64,000 nt of DNA from Aeromonas bestiarum (GCF_000819745.1 NZ_CDDA01000037.1:157744-221743), one strand, 5' to 3'; counted from the first letter of the stretch, positions 47,233 to 56,241 are shown. Made by a program: numbers and translations. Notes: a model not told the origin generated them from the sequence alone.

Positions 47233-47727
47233 TCAGGCCTCGTCCTCCATGCCGCTGGCGAGGCTCGCCAGCCAGCGTTTGACCAGCCGCAGCTCGGTTT
47301 CATCGAGGGGGGCCGCCAGCGCCAGCTCCAGCAGGGCGACCCTGGCCTTGGCCTGCGCCAGCAGTTCAGCCCCGGCGGGACTGAGGCTGAGCTGCTGGAT
47401 ACGGCCATGAACCGCGTGAGGGGTGCGGGCCAGCAGGCCGCTGCGCTCCAGGCTGGTCACCATGGGGCTTATCGTCTGGGGGGTGAGCAGGGTCAGCCGG
47501 GCCAGCTCGGCGTTGGAGCCGCCGGGGTAGGCATCCAGCATGGTCAGCAGGGCAAACTGGGGGGCCGTGACGGGCAAGTCCGCCAGTGCCCGCTCCATGC
47601 GCAGGCGCTGGGCGGCGGCGGCCTGGCGCAGCAGGTAGCCGAGGTGGCCCGCCTCGCCACGCTTGCCTTCGCCGGGGGCGGGAGTCTCTGGTTTCAATCC
47701 AGTCTCAACAGGGGGCTTGTCTATCAT
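47233..47727 (-). CDS. MarR-family regulator
   Basis: 164 residues. The winged helix is clear: APQFALLTMLDAYPGGSNAELARLTLLTPQTISPMVTSLERSGLLARTPHAVHGRIQQLSLSPAGAELLAQA. It is divergent from the AhpD-like gene with 62 bases between, so that gene is the probable target. Family members often sense oxidants or phenolic compounds; no ligand is evident here. Confidence 0.9.
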   Translation of the reverse strand: MIDKPPVETGLKPETPAPGEGKRGEAGHLGYLLRQAAAAQRLRMERALADLPVTAPQFALLTMLDAYPGGSNAELARLTLLTPQTISPMVTSLERSGLLARTPHAVHGRIQQLSLSPAGAELLAQAKARVALLELALAAPLDETELRLVKRWLASLASGMEDEA

Positions 47728-47789
47728 GTCAGGGTGCTGATATGTTGTTCGTGTCCTGATATTAAGCCATGACGAAGGAGAACACCAGA

Positions 47790-48248
47790 ATGAGCACCCG
47801 CATCGATTACCCCCACTTTCGCCAGCTGCTGCCGGCAGCCCACGATGCCCTGATCGCCGCCGGCAAGGCGGTGGACGACGCCGGCCTCGACAAGGAGCTG
47901 AGCGAGCTGATGAAGCTGCGCGCCTCCCAGCTCAACGGCTGCAGCTTCTGCCTGCAATATCATCTCAACATCGCCCGTCGCAGCGGGGTGGGGCAGGCCA
48001 GGCTGGATCAGCTAGCTGCCTGGCGCGATGCCACCGTCTTCACAGCGCCTGAGCGGGCGGCCCTGGCCTGGACCGAGTGCCTGACCCGTTTGCCCGAGGC
48101 CGGGGTGCCCGATGCGCTCTATGGGGAGCTGCGCGAGCACTTCAGCGAAGCCGAGATAGTGCAGCTGTCGGTGACGGTTGCCACCATCAACAGCTGGAAC
48201 CGGCTCGGGGTGGCGCTGCGCTTCGTACCGCCCGCCGCTCAGCTTTAA
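47790..48248 (+). CDS. Carboxymuconolactone decarboxylase/AhpD-like protein
   Basis: About 152 residues, a small helical AhpD-fold protein. The redox motif is LNGCSFCLQYHLNIAR (E/C-x2-C-x3-H type) around residue 55-65, followed by RSGVGQARLDQLAAW. Alkyl hydroperoxidase-like or thiol-disulfide activity is inferred. AAGGAG lies 9 bases before ATG 47790, preferred over ATG 47769. A divergent MarR gene probably controls it. Confidence 0.88.
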   Translation: MSTRIDYPHFRQLLPAAHDALIAAGKAVDDAGLDKELSELMKLRASQLNGCSFCLQYHLNIARRSGVGQARLDQLAAWRDATVFTAPERAALAWTECLTRLPEAGVPDALYGELREHFSEAEIVQLSVTVATINSWNRLGVALRFVPPAAQL

Positions 48249-48256
48249 GCAGAAGA

Positions 48257-48284
48257 AAAGGGCGGCACCAGTGCCGCCCTTTTC
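48257..48284. terminator. Bidirectional terminator after the AhpD-like gene
   Basis: AAAGGGCGGCAC (48257-48268), CA, GTGCCGCCCTTTT (48271-48283). Confidence 0.85.
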
Positions 48285-48303
48285 TCATCCTCGACCCCAT
48301 GCC

Positions 48304-49242
48304 TCAGGCGAGCGTCTGGCCATCGCCGGTGCCAAGCGCCAGCACCATGCAGATCTCGCAGGCATCGTGGCCGGTGCAGCCGAGCGGCCCCGGCAGGTGC
48401 TCGAAACCCAGCGACTCGTAGAGCGTGGTCGCCTCGCGCAACACCTCGGTGGTTTCCAGATAGCAGCGCTGGTAACCCAGGATTCTCGCCTCGTCCAGCG
48501 CCTGCAACACGAGTCTCCGCCCCAGTCCCAGCCCGCGCAGGGAGGGCATGAAGTACATCTTCTGCAGCTCGCAGACCCGATCCTCTTCCCCCGCCAGCGG
48601 CGCTATGCCACCGCCACCGAGGATGGTGCCATCGGGTCCCTCGATCACCCAGTAGCGGCTCTTCTCCCCTTGGTAGGTCTCGTGCAGCCGATCCAGGTTG
48701 GGGTCGGCCACGCCATAGCCCTTGTCGGCGGTGAGGCCATATTCGGCGGAGACGGCGCGCACCACGGCGGCGATATGGGGGTTGTCGGCGGCTGTGATGG
48801 GACGGATGCGGTAGCCCTGCTGACGGCGGGCGCGGGAGAGGGCGCTGCGGTAGAGACGCAGGCCGGCCCACAGCTGCTCGCGCTCGCTCAGGGTGAGCTG
48901 GGCCAGGGTCTCTTCCATGGCGTTGTCCATCTCCTGATGCAGATCCAGCAGCTGGGCCTGGCCGGCGATGGTGAGGCGCGCCTCCTTGCTGCGGCCATCG
49001 GACGGATGGGGGTGCCAGCTGATGAGCTCGCGCTCGGCGAGCCGCGCCAGCGGACGGCTGGCGTTGGATTTGTCGATGCGCAGCCGCTCTGCCAGCTGCT
49101 GGTTGGTGGCGGGGCCGTTCTCCAGCTCGATCAGCAGATGGGCTTCTAGCGGGGTGAGCGCCAGTTCGCCGCACTGCTGGGAGAGCATGCCGAGTTCGCG
49201 AACCAGATCGCGCGACAGGGCGCGCAGGGGACGGGGATCCAT
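48304..49242 (-). CDS. MarR-GNAT bifunctional regulator/acetyltransferase
   Basis: About 312 residues from ATG 49242. The N-terminal half is a MarR winged helix ([48 protein letters not shown]); the C-terminal half is a GNAT domain with acetyl-CoA loop [24 protein letters not shown] and [21 protein letters not shown] natural fusion known as the bifunctional helix-turn-helix/GNAT family. An 8-bp-arm palindrome lies 16-36 bases upstream of the start, suggesting autoregulation. nemA ends upstream on the same strand. Confidence 0.88.
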   Translation of the reverse strand: MDPRPLRALSRDLVRELGMLSQQCGELALTPLEAHLLIELENGPATNQQLAERLRIDKSNASRPLARLAERELISWHPHPSDGRSKEARLTIAGQAQLLDLHQEMDNAMEETLAQLTLSEREQLWAGLRLYRSALSRARRQQGYRIRPITAADNPHIAAVVRAVSAEYGLTADKGYGVADPNLDRLHETYQGEKSRYWVIEGPDGTILGGGGIAPLAGEEDRVCELQKMYFMPSLRGLGLGRRLVLQALDEARILGYQRCYLETTEVLREATTLYESLGFEHLPGPLGCTGHDACEICMVLALGTGDGQTLA

Positions 49243-49257
49243 ATCAGGGCTTCCTAT

Positions 49258-49278
49258 TTGGTTGTCGTCAACAACCAA
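49258..49278. promoter_or_regulatory. Palindromic operator candidate upstream of the MarR-GNAT gene
   Basis: TTGGTTGT (49258-49265), CGTCA, ACAACCAA (49271-49278): perfect 8-bp arms, of the size and spacing bound by MarR dimers. A related CAAC-AA-GTTG motif follows at 49286-49295. Confidence 0.6.
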
Positions 49279-49360
49279 TATAGTCAACAAGTTGTCACTA
49301 GCAACCTTTTTATGGGGCTTGAGTGGTGGAGCAGGAGGCGGGCAAGGAGAAGATGGACAT

Positions 49361-49384
49361 AAAAAAAGGGCCCGTAAGGGGCCC
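49361..49384 (-). terminator. Terminator of nemA
   Basis: On the minus strand, GGGCCC, CTTAC, GGGCCC and then TTTTTTT (plus-strand 49361-49384). Confidence 0.85.
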
Positions 49385-49448
49385 AAACATTGGAAACCCG
49401 CGCCCGGAAGCGCGGATCCCATCCTTGGTCGGTCATGAACCGGCGTGC

Positions 49449-50486
49449 TTACACCAGCTCGGCCAGCATGGCGTCGGCATAGGGAACCAGCGTCTCGCCC
49501 TTCTGCACCCTGGCGATGTAATCCGGGTTGGCGATCAGCGGGCGGCCGATGGCGACGAGGTCGAAGCGGTTGGCCTTGATGGCATCCAGCGCTGTGTCGG
49601 CGCTGTAGTTGCCCACCCCCACCAGATGACCGTCGTAGTGGGCGCGCAGGTAGTCGGAGGCACGGCCATCCAGATAGTCGAAGGTGAGGCTGTCATCGAA
49701 GATGCCCAGATGCACATAGGCCAGGGCGCGCCGGTTCAGTTCGCTCAGCAGATGGTCGAACACGGCGCGATCCCGCTGGTCACCCTCAAGGTGCACATAG
49801 GCGCCGGGGGAGAGGCGCAGGCCAACCCGCTCGGATCCGATGCGGGCGTTGACCGCATCCACCACTTCCAGTGCGAAGCGGCTCATGTTCTCCGGGCTGC
49901 CACCGTACTGATCGCTGCGCAGGTTGCTCGAATGGTGCAGGAACTGATCGATGAGGTAGCCGTTGGCGCCGTGGATCTCCACCCCGTCAAAGCCCGCTTC
50001 GATGGCGTTGGCGGCGGCCTGGGCGTAATCCTCAGCCAGCTGGGCGATTTCGCTCTCGGTCAGGGCGCGCGGCACCTGATAGACCAGCTCGCGCATGCGC
50101 GGTACCGTGCCTTCATGGGCGACGGCAGACGGTGCCAGCACCTCGCCATGGTGGAAGAAGGGGTGGGAGAGGCGACCCACGTGCCACAGCTGGGCGAAGA
50201 TCTTGCCGCCATTGGCGTGCACGGCGCTGGTGACGTTTTTCCAGCCGGCGATCTGCTCCGGGCTGTAGATCCCCGGGGTGTTGGGATAGCCCTGGCCGTC
50301 CGGACGAATGATGGTGGCTTCGGAGATGATGAGGCCGATGTCGGCACGACGGGCGTAATAGGCGGCCATCTGCTCGGTAGGCACCAGGCCCGGGCCGGCC
50401 ATGCAACGGGTAAGCGGTGCCATCATGAAGCGATTCGCGAGGGTGAGGGTGTCGTTGAGGCGATAGGGCTGAAACAGGGTATTCAT
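49449..50486 (-). CDS. nemA: Old-yellow-enzyme family reductase NemA-like
   Basis: About 345 residues from ATG 50486. FMN-dependent reductase for N-ethylmaleimide, quinones and nitro compounds in the family. [36 protein letters not shown] at the N-terminus, [46 protein letters not shown] with the substrate-binding His/Asn pair, and [15 protein letters not shown] at the end match the family. Divergent from a TetR/NemR-like regulator, with two matching palindromes between the genes. Orientation differs from the co-directional nemRA of E. coli. Confidence 0.9.
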   Translation of the reverse strand: MNTLFQPYRLNDTLTLANRFMMAPLTRCMAGPGLVPTEQMAAYYARRADIGLIISEATIIRPDGQGYPNTPGIYSPEQIAGWKNVTSAVHANGGKIFAQLWHVGRLSHPFFHHGEVLAPSAVAHEGTVPRMRELVYQVPRALTESEIAQLAEDYAQAAANAIEAGFDGVEIHGANGYLIDQFLHHSSNLRSDQYGGSPENMSRFALEVVDAVNARIGSERVGLRLSPGAYVHLEGDQRDRAVFDHLLSELNRRALAYVHLGIFDDSLTFDYLDGRASDYLRAHYDGHLVGVGNYSADTALDAIKANRFDLVAIGRPLIANPDYIARVQKGETLVPYADAMLAELV

Positions 50487-50511
50487 GATCGTCTGTCCTG
50501 AGGGAGTGATT

Positions 50512-50576
50512 CTTGAACGTGCATTCAAGACGTTTTTTGTTTTGTGTGCAAGTCTTTTTTTGAACGAGCATTCAAG
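50512..50576. promoter_or_regulatory. Two TetR-type operators between nemA and nemR
   Basis: CTTGAACGTGCATTCAAG (50512-50529) and TTTGAACGAGCATTCAAG (50559-50576) are near-identical inverted repeats 47 bases apart. One covers the nemA promoter side and the other the regulator side, so NemR can shut both. Confidence 0.75.
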
Positions 50577-50674
50577 ATGGGTTGGTCTTGCCTGCCCGCT
50601 GGGGTAAACTTGCCGCCCTTTTTGTTCCCCCTCATCGGCTCTGCGCCGGTGATCGCTTTTTCAACGGAGAAACC

Positions 50675-51241
50675 ATGCGCAGCGCCGAGTTCAACCGGGA
50701 CGACGTCTTGCGAAATGCCATGGAGGCATTTCGGGCCAAGGGTTACGCCAAGACCACCATGCAGGAGCTGGTGGCGGCGACCGGGTTGCATCCGGGCAGC
50801 CTCTACGCTGCGTTTGGCAACAAGCGTGGCCTGCTGCTGGCGGCGGTCGATCACTATGTGCAGGAGAAAAGCGCGCTGCGCCGTGGCTTCTTTGCCGGCC
50901 AGAGCCCGCTGGCGGGGGTGCAGGCCTACCTCAGCCAGATAGTGAACGATGCCCTGTGCGGCACCTGTCTGGTGACGCGCACCCTGATGGAGCTGGCGGA
51001 GCAGGACGAAGAGCTGCACCTGCGGCTCAAGGCCATCTATGCCGAGCTGGACGCCGATCTGGCGCAGATCCTGAGTCTCGCCCAGCAGCGCGGCGAGCTG
51101 ATGGCCGACCGCGACATCCCGACCCTGACCGCCTTCCTGCTCATCAATATCCAGGGTCTGGTCACCTTTGCCCAGTGTCGCCCCGACCACGCCCTGCTCG
51201 ATGGCGTCGTCACCCAGCTGATGACGGCCCTGCGGGCATGA
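50675..51241 (+). CDS. nemR: TetR-family regulator NemR-like
   Basis: 188 residues from ATG 50675, with GGAGA 6 bases upstream. The N-terminal helix-turn-helix is VLRNAMEAFRAKGYAKTTMQELVAATGLHPGSLYAAFGNKRGLL. C95 and C98 (ALCGTCLVTRT) sit where NemR of E. coli has the redox-active Cys106, so electrophile or hypochlorite sensing is plausible. Target is the divergent nemA and its own gene. Confidence 0.88.
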   Translation: MRSAEFNRDDVLRNAMEAFRAKGYAKTTMQELVAATGLHPGSLYAAFGNKRGLLLAAVDHYVQEKSALRRGFFAGQSPLAGVQAYLSQIVNDALCGTCLVTRTLMELAEQDEELHLRLKAIYAELDADLAQILSLAQQRGELMADRDIPTLTAFLLINIQGLVTFAQCRPDHALLDGVVTQLMTALRA

Positions 51242-51320
51242 TGACAGGCAGAGAAACAACAGTGGCTCCCGCGGGAGCCACTGTTGTTTCTGGGGATGTT
51301 ACACGCAGCTGGGTTGTTTG

Positions 51321-51361
51321 CTCCCTTCTCCCCTCACGGGAGAAGGGTTGTGGATGAGGGG
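51321..51361 (+). repeat. Palindromic repeat, family A, copy 1
   Basis: Stem CCCTTCTCCC (51323-51332) / GGGAGAAGGG (51338-51347) with loop CTCAC, then a conserved TTGTGGATGAGGGG tail. Same stem in copies at 51942-51984 and 57627-57670. Copy 1 lies just downstream of nemR and past the end of the DUF559 gene. Confidence 0.85.
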
Positions 51362-51371
51362 CAGTCTCTGC

Positions 51372-51707
51372 TCAGCGCAATGAGAGCAAAAGAAGTCCCA
51401 GTACGGCCTCCATCCGACTCAATACATCGTTATTCCACACCCTGATCACCTGAAAGCCCTGCTCATTGAGGTAGGCCGTTCTTGCGTCATCATGATGCTG
51501 CCCTGCCGGTTCATTGTGCTGCGACCCATCTACCTCGATGATCAGCCTTTGCTCAAGAGAGATGAAATCGACAATGTAGGGCCCGATGGGCATCTGACGA
51601 CGAAATTTCACTCCCGCCAGACGGCGATCGTGCAATTGCAGCCACAGCTTCTGCTCGGCAAGGGTGGCTTCTCGCCTCATGTGCTTGGCAAACGGATGGG
51701 TCTTCAT
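51372..51707 (-). CDS. DUF559 (Vsr-like) endonuclease-domain protein
   Basis: 111 residues from ATG 51707: MKTHPFAKHMRREATLAEQKLWLQL starts the DUF559 domain, followed by KFRRQMPIGPYIVDFISLEQRLIIEVDGSQH, where the Asp, Glu and Gln/Lys residues of a PD-(D/E)XK/Vsr-type nuclease core are visible, and VIRVWNNDVL. The family role is not established. The gene is boxed by family A and B palindromic repeats and lies beside a duplicated LysR 3' end. The frame stays open upstream into the repeat and the duplicated segment, but I see no reason to include that. Confidence 0.85.
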   Translation of the reverse strand: MKTHPFAKHMRREATLAEQKLWLQLHDRRLAGVKFRRQMPIGPYIVDFISLEQRLIIEVDGSQHNEPAGQHHDDARTAYLNEQGFQVIRVWNNDVLSRMEAVLGLLLLSLR

Positions 51708-51780
51708 GGTGCCTATCCAGAGGTATTCGACCCTATTAGATATAGCCATTCCCTCGTCTGGTGGCTGAGTGGGTTCCTTC

Positions 51781-51814
51781 CCCTCACCCTGGCCCTCTCC
51801 CAGAGGGAGAGGGG
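51781..51814 (-). repeat. Palindromic repeat, family B, copy 1
   Basis: CCCTCACCCTGG then stem CCCTCTCCC (51793-51801) AGA GGGAGAGGG (51805-51813). The second copy is at 57746-57779 in the opposite orientation. Confidence 0.85.
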
Positions 51815-51941
51815 ACAGCTCGAGGCATCGTTGCGAGCCGGGGACAAGAGCCCCGCTTTGGAGGCATGGAGAGCGAAACCAAACTAGCGGGCAGAGCAGC
51901 AAAGCTAACGATGACTCAAGGTTATCTGCGGGCACTGTGTG

Positions 51942-51984
51942 CTCCCTTCTCCCCTTGCGGGAGAAGGGTTGGGGATGAGGGGGG
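51942..51984 (+). repeat. Palindromic repeat, family A, copy 2
   Basis: Stem CCCTTCTCCC (51944-51953) / GGGAGAAGGG (51959-51968), loop CTTGC, tail TTGGGGATGAGGGG. It lies between the DUF559 gene and the duplicated LysR segment. Confidence 0.85.
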
Positions 51985-52025
51985 GCATTTACAGCGGAAG
52001 AGAAGGGGCTCGAGAGAGCTTTATT

Positions 52026-52197
52026 CGGGCCAACCAGCTCCTTCATCAGATCCTTGAGCCATACCAATGCGGGCTGCCGGGCATGGTACGTGAGATGCCA
52101 GACGCAGCGGGCTTACCTCGGGCCAACCAGCTCCTTCATCAGACCCTTGAGCCATACCAGTGCCGGTTGCTGCGCATGCACCGGGTGCCAGACGCAG
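52026..52197. repeat. Tandem duplication of the LysR gene 3' end
   Basis: Copy A 52026-52107 and copy B 52119-52197 both start CGGGCCAACCAGCTCCTTCA and are about 80% identical over about 80 bases. Copy B is the true C-terminal end of the LysR gene; copy A is a diverged, detached copy on the nuclease side. The duplication sits at one border of the repeat-rich DUF559 segment. Confidence 0.8.
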
Positions 52198-53066
52198 TTG
52201 AGGTGATAGTCGGGCACGTCCGCAGGCAGCGGCAGGCTCTTGAGTGGCCAGTGGCTGGCGAGCAGTTCGGCCACCATGCTGGGCAGCACCAGAAGGTGGT
52301 CGCTCTGGCTGACGATGGCGGCGGCGGACATATAGCTCTGACTGTTGACCGAGATGGTGCGACTAAAGCCCAGCGTCTTCAGATAGCGATCCAGGCTCGC
52401 CTCCGAGGTGCCGAGCGGCGAGTGGAACACGTGGGGCATGGCGATCAGCTGCTCAAGCGTGATGCGCTCCTGCCATTGGGAGGGATCGCTCTCGGCCCCG
52501 GTGGTTGCCGATTTGGCAATGGGCAGATCGGCGCGCACCAGCCCGGCCAGCGGCTCTGTGAGCCAGGTCTCCTTGCCCAGATACCCAGGCACCTGCATGT
52601 ACTCGTCAAAGCCCAGCACCAGATCGATTTCGCCGCTCGCCAGCTCGGCTTCGGGCAGGGTGTCGCGCAGTATGCGGATCTCTATGGTGACCCCGGGCGC
52701 CAGCCCCTTGAGGCGCTGAATGAGCGGCGGGATCAGCACGCACTCCACGTAATCCGTGGTGCAGAGCACAAAGCGCCGCTTCGACTGGCTCGGCTCAAAT
52801 ACCTCCTCGTCGGAGAGCTGCTGCTCCAGCAGTCGCAGCGCCTGCTGCACGCCAAGATGCAGCCGTTGGGCGCGCGGGGTGGGCAGCATCCCCTGCGGGG
52901 TGCGCACCAGCAGCGGATCGCCAAAGAAGGTGCGCAACCGACCTAGAGCGTGGCTCATGGCGGGCTGGCTGATAAAGAGTGTCTCGGCGGCGCGGGTGAC
53001 GCTGCCTTGCGTCATCAGGGCGTCAAAGGCGAGCAGCAGATTGAGGTCGAGCTGGTGCAGTTTCAT
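52113..53066 (-). CDS. LysR-family regulator next to agmatine deiminase
   Basis: 317 residues from ATG 53066. Winged helix in LHQLDLNLLLAFDALMTQGSVTRAAETLFISQPAMSHALGRLRTFF and a LysR substrate-binding domain with FVLCTTDYVECVLIPPLIQRL. It is divergent from aguA with 203 bases between, so it probably regulates the aguA/amidase pair. The last codons (ELVGPR) lie in the duplicated 3' segment. Confidence 0.88.
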   Translation of the reverse strand: MKLHQLDLNLLLAFDALMTQGSVTRAAETLFISQPAMSHALGRLRTFFGDPLLVRTPQGMLPTPRAQRLHLGVQQALRLLEQQLSDEEVFEPSQSKRRFVLCTTDYVECVLIPPLIQRLKGLAPGVTIEIRILRDTLPEAELASGEIDLVLGFDEYMQVPGYLGKETWLTEPLAGLVRADLPIAKSATTGAESDPSQWQERITLEQLIAMPHVFHSPLGTSEASLDRYLKTLGFSRTISVNSQSYMSAAAIVSQSDHLLVLPSMVAELLASHWPLKSLPLPADVPDYHLNCVWHPVHAQQPALVWLKGLMKELVGPR

Positions 53067-53096
53067 GGTGAGATAATTTGCCGTGCTTATGGGACA

Positions 53097-53120
53097 ATCC
53101 ATCCTATTCATTTGATGGAT
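53097..53120. promoter_or_regulatory. Interrupted palindrome between LysR gene and aguA
   Basis: ATCCATC (53097-53103), ten bases, GATGGAT (53114-53120). The spacing suits a LysR-type operator in a divergent promoter region. Not matched to any known consensus. Confidence 0.35.
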
Positions 53121-53269
53121 GGGTGCGCAACTTCTTACACTGCGGGCCACGCTTATTTTTTCCAGGGGGCGCCCGTCCGGCACGCTGCCGGGGCGGGGGC
53201 CCGCCCGTTTTCCCCATTACCGGCCCCGTGAGGCGTGCATCGCCATCACAGGCCCGCAAGGATATTGCG

Positions 53270-54367
53270 ATGAGCATCAAGACGATCAACTCCACCCCAG
53301 TCGCCGACGGCTTCACCATGCCCGCCGAGTGGGCGCATCAGCAGGCCGTCTGGATGATCTGGCCGTTCCGTCCGGACAACTGGCGTGAGGCCGGTCGTTT
53401 CGCCCAACAGACTTTTGCCAAGGTGGCCGATGCCATAGGCCAGGCCACTCCTGTCTTTATGGGGGTGCCGGCCGAGTTTATGGAGCAGGCCCGCGCCATT
53501 ATGCCCGCCCACGTTACCCTGGTAGAAATGGCTAGCGATGACTGCTGGGCTCGCGACACAGGCCCGACCGTGGTCACCAGCGCGGCCGGCGAGTGCCGTG
53601 GGGTGGACTGGGGCTTCAACGCCTGGGGCGGCCACAAGGGCGGTCTCTACTACCCCTGGGATCAGGATGAAAAAGTGGCGGCCCAGATGCTGGCCCAGCA
53701 CGGCATGGATCGTTACGATGCGCCGCTCATTCTGGAAGGGGGCTCCATCCACGTCGATGGCGAAGGCACCTGCATGACCACAGCCGAGTGCCTGCTCAAC
53801 GAAAACCGCAACCCGCACCTGAGCAAGGAGCAGATCGAAGCTTATCTGCGTGACTATCTGGGCGTGAAGAGCTTTATCTGGCTGGGCGAGGGCGTCTATA
53901 TGGACGAGACCGACGGCCACATCGACAACATCTGCTGCTTCGTGCGCCCGGGCGAAGTGGCCCTGCACTGGACCGACGATCAAAACGATCCCCAGTTCGC
54001 CCGCTCCCTGGCCGCCCTCAAGGTGCTGGAAGCTGCGGTGGACGCCAAGGGTCGCAAGCTGAAAGTGTGGAAGCTGCCCCAGCCGGGCCCGCTGTTCTGC
54101 ACCGAGGAAGAGTCTGCCGGTGTCGAGAGCGGTACCGGTGTGCCGCGCGAGGCAGAAGGTCGTCTGGCCGGCTCCTATGTGAACTTCCTTATCACCAACG
54201 ATCGCATCGTCTATCCGCTGCTGGATGCCGCCACCGATGGCGAAGCCCAGCGCATTCTGGAAGAGATCTTCCCGGAGCACACAGTGGTCGGCGTACCGGC
54301 CCGCGAGATCCTGCTGGGCGGTGGCAATATCCACTGCATCACCCAGCAGATCCCCTCCGGCAAGTAA
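53270..54367 (+). CDS. aguA: Agmatine deiminase
   Basis: 365 residues; hydrolyses agmatine to N-carbamoylputrescine and ammonia. Family signatures: [59 protein letters not shown], the catalytic His-Asp in [13 protein letters not shown], and the nucleophile Cys in [20 protein letters not shown] precedes ATG 53270. The upstream open frame to 53078 has no such motif. A terminator follows, then the amidase. Confidence 0.95.
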   Translation: MSIKTINSTPVADGFTMPAEWAHQQAVWMIWPFRPDNWREAGRFAQQTFAKVADAIGQATPVFMGVPAEFMEQARAIMPAHVTLVEMASDDCWARDTGPTVVTSAAGECRGVDWGFNAWGGHKGGLYYPWDQDEKVAAQMLAQHGMDRYDAPLILEGGSIHVDGEGTCMTTAECLLNENRNPHLSKEQIEAYLRDYLGVKSFIWLGEGVYMDETDGHIDNICCFVRPGEVALHWTDDQNDPQFARSLAALKVLEAAVDAKGRKLKVWKLPQPGPLFCTEEESAGVESGTGVPREAEGRLAGSYVNFLITNDRIVYPLLDAATDGEAQRILEEIFPEHTVVGVPAREILLGGGNIHCITQQIPSGK

Positions 54368-54389
54368 GAACCGGTTCCAGTTGGTATTC

Positions 54390-54414
54390 AAAACCCCACG
54401 CTGGTGGGGTTTTA
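54390..54414 (+). terminator. Terminator between aguA and the amidase gene
   Basis: AAAACCCCAC (54390-54399), GCTG, GTGGGGTTTT (54404-54413). It weakens, but does not exclude, co-transcription of the two genes. Confidence 0.8.
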
Positions 54415-54493
54415 TCTCTTGATGATGTGATGGTCGCAAGCGCTGATGCGGCGACCACCATCACAAACAGTCACCCTTTTACAGGAGATCCCC

Positions 54494-56197
54494 ATGATCG
54501 AAGTGACAGAGGTTTCCATTGCCGAGCTGCGCGGTGCGCTCGAAGCAGGCCGCACCACAGCGGTCGAACTGGTCAAGGCCTATCTGGCCCGGATCAAAGC
54601 CTACAACGGCCCCGAGACTGCCACCAAGCTGAACGCCCTGGTGGTCGCCAACCCCGATGCACTGAAAGAAGCGCAAGCCTCCGATGCCCGCCGCGCCCGT
54701 GGCGAGCCCCTGAGCCCGCTTGACGGCATCCCCTACACCGCCAAAGACAGCTATCTGGTCAAGGGGCTGACTGCCGCCTCCGGCAGCCCGGCCTTCAAGG
54801 ATCTGGTCGCCCAGCGCGATGCCTTTACCGTTGAGCGGCTGCGCGCCGCCGGTGCCATCTGCCTTGGCAAGACCAATATGCCGCCCATGGCCAATGGCGG
54901 CATGCAGCGCGGCGTCTATGGCCGTGCCGAGAGCCCCTACAACGCCGACTACCTGACTGCGCCGTTTGCTTCCGGTTCCTCCAACGGTGCCGGCACCGGC
55001 ACCGCCGCCAGCTTCTCCGCCTTCGGTCTGGCGGAAGAGACCTGGTCGAGCGGCCGTGGCCCTGCCTCCAACAACGGCCTGTGTGCCTATACACCGTCCC
55101 GTGGCGTCATCTCGGTGCGCGGCAACTGGCCGCTGACCCCGACCATGGATGTTGTGGTGCCCTACGCCCGGACGATAGCAGATCTGCTGGAAGTGCTGGA
55201 TGTGGTGGTGGCTGACGATAGCGAGACCCGTGGCGATCTCTGGCGTATGCAGCCCTGGGTCAAGATCCCCAAGGCCTCCGAGGTGCGCCCGGCCTCCTAC
55301 CTTGAGCTGGCCGCAAAGCCCGATGCCCTCAAGGGCAAGCGCTTCGGCGTGCCGCGCATGTTTATCAACAAGGATGAACTGGCGGGCACCAGCGAAAACC
55401 CCGGCATCGGCGGTCCGACCGGTCAGCGCATCCATACCCGTCCGACCGTGATTGCTCTGTGGGAAGAAGCCCGCAAGGCGCTGGAAGCCGCAGGCGCGAT
55501 CGTTGTCGAAGTGGACTTCCCGCTGGTCTCCAACTGCGAAGGGGACAGACCCGGCGCGCCGACCGTGTTCAATCGCGGCATAGTCACCCCCGAGTTCCTC
55601 AACGACGAGCTGTGGGAGCTATCCGGCTGGGCGTTCGACGACTTCCTGCGCGCCAACGGCGATCCCAAACTCAATAAATTGGCCGATGTGGATGGCCCCA
55701 AGATCTTCCCCCACGATCCGGGCACCTTGCCGAACCGCGAGGGCGATCTGGCGGCGGGCATGGACGAGTACGTCAAGATGGCCAAGCGCGGCCTCAAACG
55801 CTTTGACGAGATTGCCTCCGTGCCGGACGGCCTGCGCGGCCTTGAAAAGACCCGCAAGCTGGATCTGGAAGACTGGATGGACGGGCTCAAGCTCGATGCC
55901 GTGCTCTTCCCCACCGTCGCCGATGTCGGCCCGGCTGACGCGGATGTGAATCCGGCCTCCGCCGATATCGCCTGGAGCAACGGCATCTGGGTTGCCAACG
56001 GCAACCTAGCCATTCGCCACCTCGGCGTGCCGACCGTCACAGTCCCCATGGGCGTCATGGCCGATATCGGTATGCCGGTGGGGCTGACCTTCGCCGGTCG
56101 CGCCTATGACGACAACAAGCTGCTGCGCTTCGCCTCGGCCTTCGAGTCCACCGGCAGCAAGCGCAGGGTGCCGCCACGGACGCCGCCGCTGGGGTGA
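54494..56197 (+). CDS. Amidase-signature family hydrolase
   Basis: 567 residues from ATG 54494, with CAGGAGA upstream. The amidase-signature Ser-cisSer-Lys triad is visible: Lys84 in GIPYTAKDSYLVKG, the cis-Ser in FASGSSNGAGTGTAA (about 163), and the nucleophile Ser in ETWSSGRGPASNNG (about 186). It is longer than most amidases (about 450-500). In agmatine pathways N-carbamoylputrescine is normally cut by nitrilase-type AguB, which is missing here, so this enzyme could fill that role; that is only an inference from context. Confidence 0.85.
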   Translation: MIEVTEVSIAELRGALEAGRTTAVELVKAYLARIKAYNGPETATKLNALVVANPDALKEAQASDARRARGEPLSPLDGIPYTAKDSYLVKGLTAASGSPAFKDLVAQRDAFTVERLRAAGAICLGKTNMPPMANGGMQRGVYGRAESPYNADYLTAPFASGSSNGAGTGTAASFSAFGLAEETWSSGRGPASNNGLCAYTPSRGVISVRGNWPLTPTMDVVVPYARTIADLLEVLDVVVADDSETRGDLWRMQPWVKIPKASEVRPASYLELAAKPDALKGKRFGVPRMFINKDELAGTSENPGIGGPTGQRIHTRPTVIALWEEARKALEAAGAIVVEVDFPLVSNCEGDRPGAPTVFNRGIVTPEFLNDELWELSGWAFDDFLRANGDPKLNKLADVDGPKIFPHDPGTLPNREGDLAAGMDEYVKMAKRGLKRFDEIASVPDGLRGLEKTRKLDLEDWMDGLKLDAVLFPTVADVGPADADVNPASADIAWSNGIWVANGNLAIRHLGVPTVTVPMGVMADIGMPVGLTFAGRAYDDNKLLRFASAFESTGSKRRVPPRTPPLG

Positions 56198-56241
56198 TTG
56201 CTGTTGTGAGTTAAATCTCTCGGGTTCTTTCTGAGATAAAA

